From: Bacteroidetes bacterium UBA1947
GTDB taxonomy: Bacteria; Bacteroidota; Bacteroidia; Chitinophagales; Chitinophagaceae
DNA length: 53,771 nt
Reading direction: 5' to 3'
NCBI GenBank assembly: GCA_002336915.1
Contig: DDET01000008.1
Coordinates: 1 to 53,771, forward strand
In this document: in pieces, positions 50,705 through 53,771 of the stretch
Numbering within the stretch: the stretch's first letter is position 1
How the letters are laid out: every line of letters starts with the position of its first letter
The notes under the pieces: generated by a model
What the model saw: only the letters and a program-made list of their open reading frames with translations
Told to the model about the DNA's origin: nothing
Databases searched by the model: none
Program-made: the position numbers and the translations under genes

Positions 50705-51003
50705 TAGCTATTATAACGATCATCATACTATTGACTTGTGTAGTATTAGGATTTTTTGTATTGATTCAAAACCCAAAAGGCGGCGGGCTTTCAGGTAGCT
50801 TCGGCAGCATCAGCAGCCAGGTAATGGGTGTAAAGCAGTCTACCGACGTTATGGAAAAAGGTACCTGGGTTTCTATAAGCATTATAGCAGGCCTTTGCAT
50901 CCTTTCTATAATGTTCGCCTCTAAGCCACAGATAGTTGACAAGAAAGGAAAGCAGTCAACAACCCAGTCTGCTCCAGCTAAAAAGACCGCGCCTTCAAAA
51001 TAA
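50701..51003 (+). CDS. secG: Preprotein translocase subunit SecG
   Basis: The 100-residue protein has two membrane helices (residues about 2-22 and 57-77). Between them is the conserved loop FVLIQNPKGGGLSGSFGSISSQVMGVKQSTDVMEKGTW, the SecG signature. The Ser/Lys-rich C-terminal tail is typical of Bacteroidota. SecG assists SecY-SecE by topology inversion; secY is at 558 in this window. It overlaps the preceding gene by four bases and is followed by a strong terminator. Confidence 0.94.
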   Translation: MIAIITIIILLTCVVLGFFVLIQNPKGGGLSGSFGSISSQVMGVKQSTDVMEKGTWVSISIIAGLCILSIMFASKPQIVDKKGKQSTTQSAPAKKTAPSK

Positions 51004-51029
51004 TTTTTGAGCAAAACTTAATTTCATAG

Positions 51030-51057
51030 ACCTGCTCTAAATTGAGCAGGTTTTTTT
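51030..51057 (+). terminator. Terminator after secG
   Basis: ACCTGCTC (51030-51037) pairs with GAGCAGGT (51044-51051) around TAAATT, followed by a run of seven T bases. Confidence 0.9.
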
Positions 51058-51069
51058 ATTTTTAATTGT

Positions 51070-52113
51070 ATGTCAGTAAGGTCAGGAAAAAAAAAGAAAC
51101 GCAGCCGCTGGTTATTACCTGTTCTTGCTATCGTCATAGCAGGTGGTCTTTTTATCTTATTCAAAGTATTTGGCCCTAACACCGGCAATTTTTCACAAGG
51201 CGAGTACCTATACATTCACACAGGCTCTTCATACGACAATATAAAAAACGCACTGGTCGCCGGAGGTTTTGTGAACGACATTACCAGCTTCGATCTGCTT
51301 GCTGAACAGGCCAACTACCCCAGCCACTTGCATCCCGGCAAGTACAGGATAAAGCATGGCATGAACAACTATAACATGGTGCGCATGCTCCGCTCCGGTA
51401 GGCAGGAACCTGTGAAACTGGTCATCAATAAGCTGCGCACCAAACAAGACCTCATCAATATGATCTGCGCGAACCTGGAGGCCGATTCGGTAGTGCTTAA
51501 GCAAATGCTGCGCGATACAGTTTATCTCGCCCAGTTCGGCCTCGATACCAATACTGCTATGTGTGCCATTATCCCTGATACCTATGAGTTCTTCTGGAAC
51601 ACATCGGCCGATAAAGCTTTCCGCAAGATCGAAAAGAATTATGCACGCTTCTGGAGCGATGAACGCAAAGCAAAGGCCGCTGCTAAAGGCATAACGCCTA
51701 CCCAGGCAACAACCATTGCTTCTATCGTGGACGAAGAAACGAACATGGCTGCAGATAAGCCGAAGATAGCAAGCGTATACCTCAACCGCCTGCGCAAAGG
51801 CATCAGGTTGCAGGCCGACCCTACTGTTAAATTTGCCATCGGCGATTTCACCATACGTCGTGTTACAGGAGCACATCTTGCTTTTCAATCACCCTACAAT
51901 ACTTACCTCAATACAGGCCTTCCTCCCGGCCCTATATGTACACCCTCGCAGCAAAGCATTGATGCAGTGCTAAACGCGCCAGAAACAAACTACATATACT
52001 TTTGCGCCAGGGAAGACTTCAGCGGTTATTCCCGCTTTGCGGCAACAGAAGAAGAGCAGGCAAAAAACGCCCGCCTTTACCACCAGGCATTGGATGCAAG
52101 GGGGATACATTGA
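51070..52113 (+). CDS. mltG: Endolytic murein transglycosylase MltG
   Basis: MltG cuts nascent peptidoglycan strands and sets their length. The 347-residue protein has a short basic cytoplasmic tail, one membrane helix (LLPVLAIVIAGGLFILFKVF) and a YceG domain. A LysM-like part comes first (YLYIHTGSSYDNIKNALVAGGFV), then the catalytic segment ATTIASIVDEETNMAADKPKIASVYLNRLRKGIRLQADPTVKFAIGD. The Glu of the DEE/EET triplet is the expected catalytic acid. LNTGLPPGPICTPSQQSIDAVLNA and YFCAREDFSGYSRFAATEEEQ complete the family. Length is normal. Terminators lie on both sides, so it is probably a separate unit. Confidence 0.95.
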   Translation: MSVRSGKKKKRSRWLLPVLAIVIAGGLFILFKVFGPNTGNFSQGEYLYIHTGSSYDNIKNALVAGGFVNDITSFDLLAEQANYPSHLHPGKYRIKHGMNNYNMVRMLRSGRQEPVKLVINKLRTKQDLINMICANLEADSVVLKQMLRDTVYLAQFGLDTNTAMCAIIPDTYEFFWNTSADKAFRKIEKNYARFWSDERKAKAAAKGITPTQATTIASIVDEETNMAADKPKIASVYLNRLRKGIRLQADPTVKFAIGDFTIRRVTGAHLAFQSPYNTYLNTGLPPGPICTPSQQSIDAVLNAPETNYIYFCAREDFSGYSRFAATEEEQAKNARLYHQALDARGIH

Positions 52114-52122
52114 TTTATAATT

Positions 52123-52159
52123 AGCAATATACATCCCTTATGACAGGATGTATATTGCT
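52123..52159. terminator. Hairpin terminator after mltG
   Basis: AGCAATATACATCC (52123-52136) pairs perfectly with GGATGTATATTGCT (52146-52159), fourteen pairs. It lies between convergent genes and could serve both, although the T-run is weak. Confidence 0.7.
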
Positions 52160-52168
52160 CTGTAGCTA

Positions 52169-52549
52169 TTATGGGAAAAGTTTCAAAATACCTCCGGACC
52201 ATTGGATATTTATTGTGGCCTGGCATGGGCATCCGTTAAGCGTATTAGTCTGGGGGATTTGGGCGCAAATGGAACTGCCGCCATCGGTAACCGCAACGCA
52301 ATTAGCTCCACAACATATTCTATATCCAACCAGGTTCGGCGCGTTACAATTAGTACAAACACTGAGCGCAGTTCCTGTACTCAATGGAGGGACAGTTTTG
52401 GTTCCGCAATTACTCACCATTGTACAATTCGTCGAGTAGCAAAAAGTTGTTACCATTAATGTACAATTTGTGCTATTGTCAACAGTCGGCTGGGCCTTCA
52501 CTGCCGCACATATCATGCATAGCATAGCAAATAAGATTGTTTTCTTCAT
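52169..52549 (-). CDS. Secreted 12-cysteine protein, paralogue A
   Basis: The 126-residue product has a signal peptide (KKTILFAMLCMICAAVKA, then Gln-Pro). The mature part of about 106 residues carries twelve cysteines, including a CC pair (YRICCGANC) and a closing CPC (NGCPCQATI). The spacing matches the neighbouring paralogue nearly cysteine by cysteine, so six disulfides are likely. The protein is otherwise Asn/Thr/Gly-rich and I recognise no family. Export to the periplasm or outside is expected. It lies 34 bases downstream of the paralogue and faces mltG. Confidence 0.75.
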   Translation of the reverse strand: MKKTILFAMLCMICAAVKAQPTVDNSTNCTLMVTTFCYSTNCTMVSNCGTKTVPPLSTGTALSVCTNCNAPNLVGYRICCGANCVAVTDGGSSICAQIPQTNTLNGCPCQATINIQWSGGILKLFP

Positions 52550-52583
52550 TGTTATAGTTTTTAACGGTTACGAGAAAAATGCA

Positions 52584-52973
52584 TTAAGGAGTTATTGTCA
52601 TATCACCTGTCGCTGAAACGGAAACATGTACAGAAGTTGCGCAGGGGCAGGCGACAAATGTGACACTGTTTGGCAAATCCGAGCAAGCAGATGTTCCATC
52701 ACCGACCTTGACACAATCGCCGGGAGCACAGCACACTCTATATGCTTGCTTATTAGCACCGCAACCACAAACCGGTAGATTTACAGCTGGCGATGGGGCC
52801 GCCAATACAGTTACTTGCCCGCAAGGTAATCCCACCTGCTGACAGGTATTGGGGTCGTAGCAAAATCCCGTTATTGTCAGGTTACAACTTGTTGTGTTTG
52901 TAACCATAGGTGGGAGTGCTTTTACTGTAATACCGACAACGCACAGTACCGCAAATAATAATACTTTTTTCAT
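52584..52973 (-). CDS. Secreted 12-cysteine protein, paralogue B
   Basis: The 129-residue product has a signal peptide (KKVLLFAVLCVVGITVKA) and a mature domain with twelve cysteines. CNLTITGFCYDPNTC, CGCGANKQAYRVCC and ACPCATSVHV line up with the same segments in the downstream paralogue. Intervals such as C-x7-C at the start and C-P-C at the end are identical. No catalytic motif is visible; a small disulfide-stabilised module or effector-like protein is possible. It is the promoter-proximal gene of the pair. An 8-base palindrome 27 bases before the start could be an operator. Confidence 0.75.
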   Translation of the reverse strand: MKKVLLFAVLCVVGITVKALPPMVTNTTSCNLTITGFCYDPNTCQQVGLPCGQVTVLAAPSPAVNLPVCGCGANKQAYRVCCAPGDCVKVGDGTSACSDLPNSVTFVACPCATSVHVSVSATGDMTITP

Positions 52974-52999
52974 TGTTAAGGCATTTAATAGTTAAGAAT

Positions 53000-53020
53000 A
53001 GTGTATAATATCTATACACT
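53000..53020. promoter_or_regulatory. Palindrome upstream of the 12-cysteine genes
   Basis: AGTGTATA (53000-53007) and TATACACT (53013-53020) are perfect inverted repeats with a five-base centre. The position, 27 bases before the start of the first gene, suits a repressor or activator site. Confidence 0.45.
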
Positions 53021-53157
53021 TTTTATACTATTAAAATTACAATGAATGGCATTCCCGGGGTACCGTTTTTTAACGGTATGCCTCGCCCGCATAACCCATT
53101 ATGATACAACATTTATATGTCCAAAATCACGCCTTTGGGAAAATAGCACAATAAAGA

Positions 53158-53553
53158 TCACTCCAGGGCATAGTCTTCCTTCCGCTTGTCTTTCCTGAAG
53201 AAGAAAATATAGTACACCAGCAACAGGCTTAATCCCGCAATAAAAATGCATACCGCATATGGCCTCGCTTCTATCTCAAAAAACTCTCCCACCATCCACA
53301 CCGAGTTCGCCATTATCCAAAGACAAACAGCCAGGTTATGGAATAGTTCGGCACGTATATGCCGCGACTTCCACAGTATATAGAATGCGACGCTTATCGT
53401 TGGGAATATCATAAATATGCCTCCCGGCCGCCATACCATAGCCCAGCAGGTATCTTTTATCAGCCACAGGAATATATGCCCGTTCTCTATCCACCGGTAT
53501 TTTGTCGATACCTGTATATTATGGCTGCCCTTATTTAACTCCTTTTGTTGCAT
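53158..53553 (-). CDS. Small multi-span membrane protein of unknown function
   Basis: The 131-residue protein has about four hydrophobic helices: WAMVWRPGGIFMIFPTISVAFYIL, a helix around LFHNLAVCLWIMANSVWMVGEFF, and AVCIFIAGLSLLLVYYIFFF near the end. A basic tail (RKDKRKED) follows. It has no signal peptide and no known domain that I can recognise. Tryptophan content is high. It stands alone, divergent from the gene that begins at 53754, with a 200-base region between them. Confidence 0.7.
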   Translation of the reverse strand: MQQKELNKGSHNIQVSTKYRWIENGHIFLWLIKDTCWAMVWRPGGIFMIFPTISVAFYILWKSRHIRAELFHNLAVCLWIMANSVWMVGEFFEIEARPYAVCIFIAGLSLLLVYYIFFFRKDKRKEDYALE

Positions 53554-53644
53554 ATTATGAATTTGGCTATCCGGGCGCTAAAATAAAACATCATGGCTGC
53601 AGATTATGCCTAACTACTTAACTTATTAGCGCCTTAACTTAAGA

Positions 53645-53681
53645 ACTTATCAACATATTAACATATTAACTTATCAACTTG
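53645..53681. repeat. AT-rich TATCAAC/ATTAAC run
   Basis: Short units ACTTATCAAC, ATATTAAC, ATATTAAC, TTATCAAC follow each other just before the promoter of the last gene. A similar run (ATATCAAC, TTATCAAC, CTATCAAC) lies at about 21326-21352. They look like slippage-type repeats. Confidence 0.5.
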
Positions 53682-53682
53682 C

Positions 53683-53714
53683 TTTGGTTTTTATATGCCA
53701 TCCCTGTACCTTTG
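53683..53714 (+). promoter_or_regulatory. Consensus Bacteroidota promoter of the last gene
   Basis: TTTG (53683-53686) and TACCTTTG (53707-53714) are spaced by 20 bases and match both the -33 and -7 elements exactly. Initiation near 53721 leaves a leader of about 33 bases. Confidence 0.85.
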
Positions 53715-53753
53715 CGGCACATTTTTAAAAGTTCTTAATAAAATAACATAAAA

Positions 53754-53771
53754 TGAGTAAAGTAAAAGTTG
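53754..53771 (+). CDS. Start of a gene running off the window, possibly GAPDH (partial)
   Basis: The last 18 bases encode MSKVKV, and the next codon begins with G. Glyceraldehyde-3-phosphate dehydrogenases of this group often begin in this way (MSKVKVGINGFG), and the near-perfect promoter suits a highly expressed glycolytic gene. Six residues cannot establish a family, so the identity is a guess from N-terminus and promoter strength. Confidence 0.4.

Noticed and set aside
53048..53082. Hairpin TACCGTT-TTTT-AACGGTA with outer GGCA/TGCC
   Set aside because: It has an internal nine-base bulge and no T-run, and lies between the starts or ends of unrelated genes; function could not be supported.
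53645..53681. Short repeated units that might suggest a CRISPR
   Set aside because: Units are only 8-10 bases, adjacent and without spacers; no cas genes are in the window. It is a simple AT-rich slippage repeat.
1..53771. Prophage, integrative element or secondary-metabolite cluster
   Set aside because: No integrase, phage structural gene, transposase, conjugation gene, NRPS or PKS is recognisable; gene content is housekeeping throughout.

Overview
The window looks like a chromosomal segment of a Bacteroidota, most probably a Chitinophagaceae-like member. The evidence is family content (IPExxxVDY protein, DUF2723, DUF4175, DUF3667, DUF6249 and DUF6922 proteins, a secreted protein with a type IX sorting tail, Bacteroidota-style SecG, LptE and MltG) and repeated matches to the Bacteroidota promoter -7 element TAnnTTTG. 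Nearly all of it is host core or housekeeping DNA. I see no prophage, no CRISPR array, no intact insertion sequence and no secondary-metabolite cluster.

Layout: 1-2.7 kb is the end of the spc ribosomal-protein operon (rplO, secY, map), which stops after map. 2.7-9.7 kb is mixed: a TonB-like protein, topoisomerase IB, a DUF6922/AbiEii nucleotidyltransferase pair, an NAD(P)-binding protein, lgt, a nucleoside phosphorylase, tRNA-Cys and two tandem secreted paralogues. 9.7-14.5 kb holds a large DUF2723 membrane protein, an IPExxxVDY protein and a band-7 protein. 14.8-20.5 kb is a LytTR response regulator, a propeller-type sensor kinase and a T9SS-exported protein, with possible LytTR sites between the last two. 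A repeat-rich gap of about 0.9 kb precedes purA (21.4 kb). 22.8-27.9 kb: a Lys/Asp-rich protein, pabB, a glutaminyl cyclase lipoprotein, rarA, a thioredoxin-fold protein and a small membrane protein. 28-34.7 kb: DUF4175, a MutS2-type ATPase and DUF3667. 34.7-39.8 kb: a MocR regulator divergent from a DMT exporter, then ilvE, GNAT, DinB and DUF6249. 39.9-42.8 kb: an ECF sigma factor with a possible anti-sigma, a gap holding a MITE-like hairpin and a candidate small RNA, a DUF2892 protein and a HAD phosphatase. 42.9-52.1 kb: an active/inactive M16 peptidase pair, miaB, a sigma-54 activator, lptE, a TPR-like protein, secG and mltG. 52.1-53.8 kb: two 12-cysteine secreted paralogues, a membrane protein and the first codons of what may be gap.

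Non-genic signals matter here. TAnnTTTG boxes lie in front of tRNA-Cys, purA, mutS2, the M16 pair, miaB, the terminal gene, the DUF2723 gene and the MocR gene, and several of them decide between alternative start codons. Strong hairpin terminators close many units. Four convergent gene pairs overlap at their 3' ends. The best candidates for undescribed biology are the MITE-like element and promoter-terminator RNA at 41.1-41.45 kb, the paired 12-Cys secreted proteins with a palindrome upstream, the possible LytTR regulon at 18.5 kb, and small repeat families at gene boundaries. All functional statements are from reading the sequence; no database search was possible.
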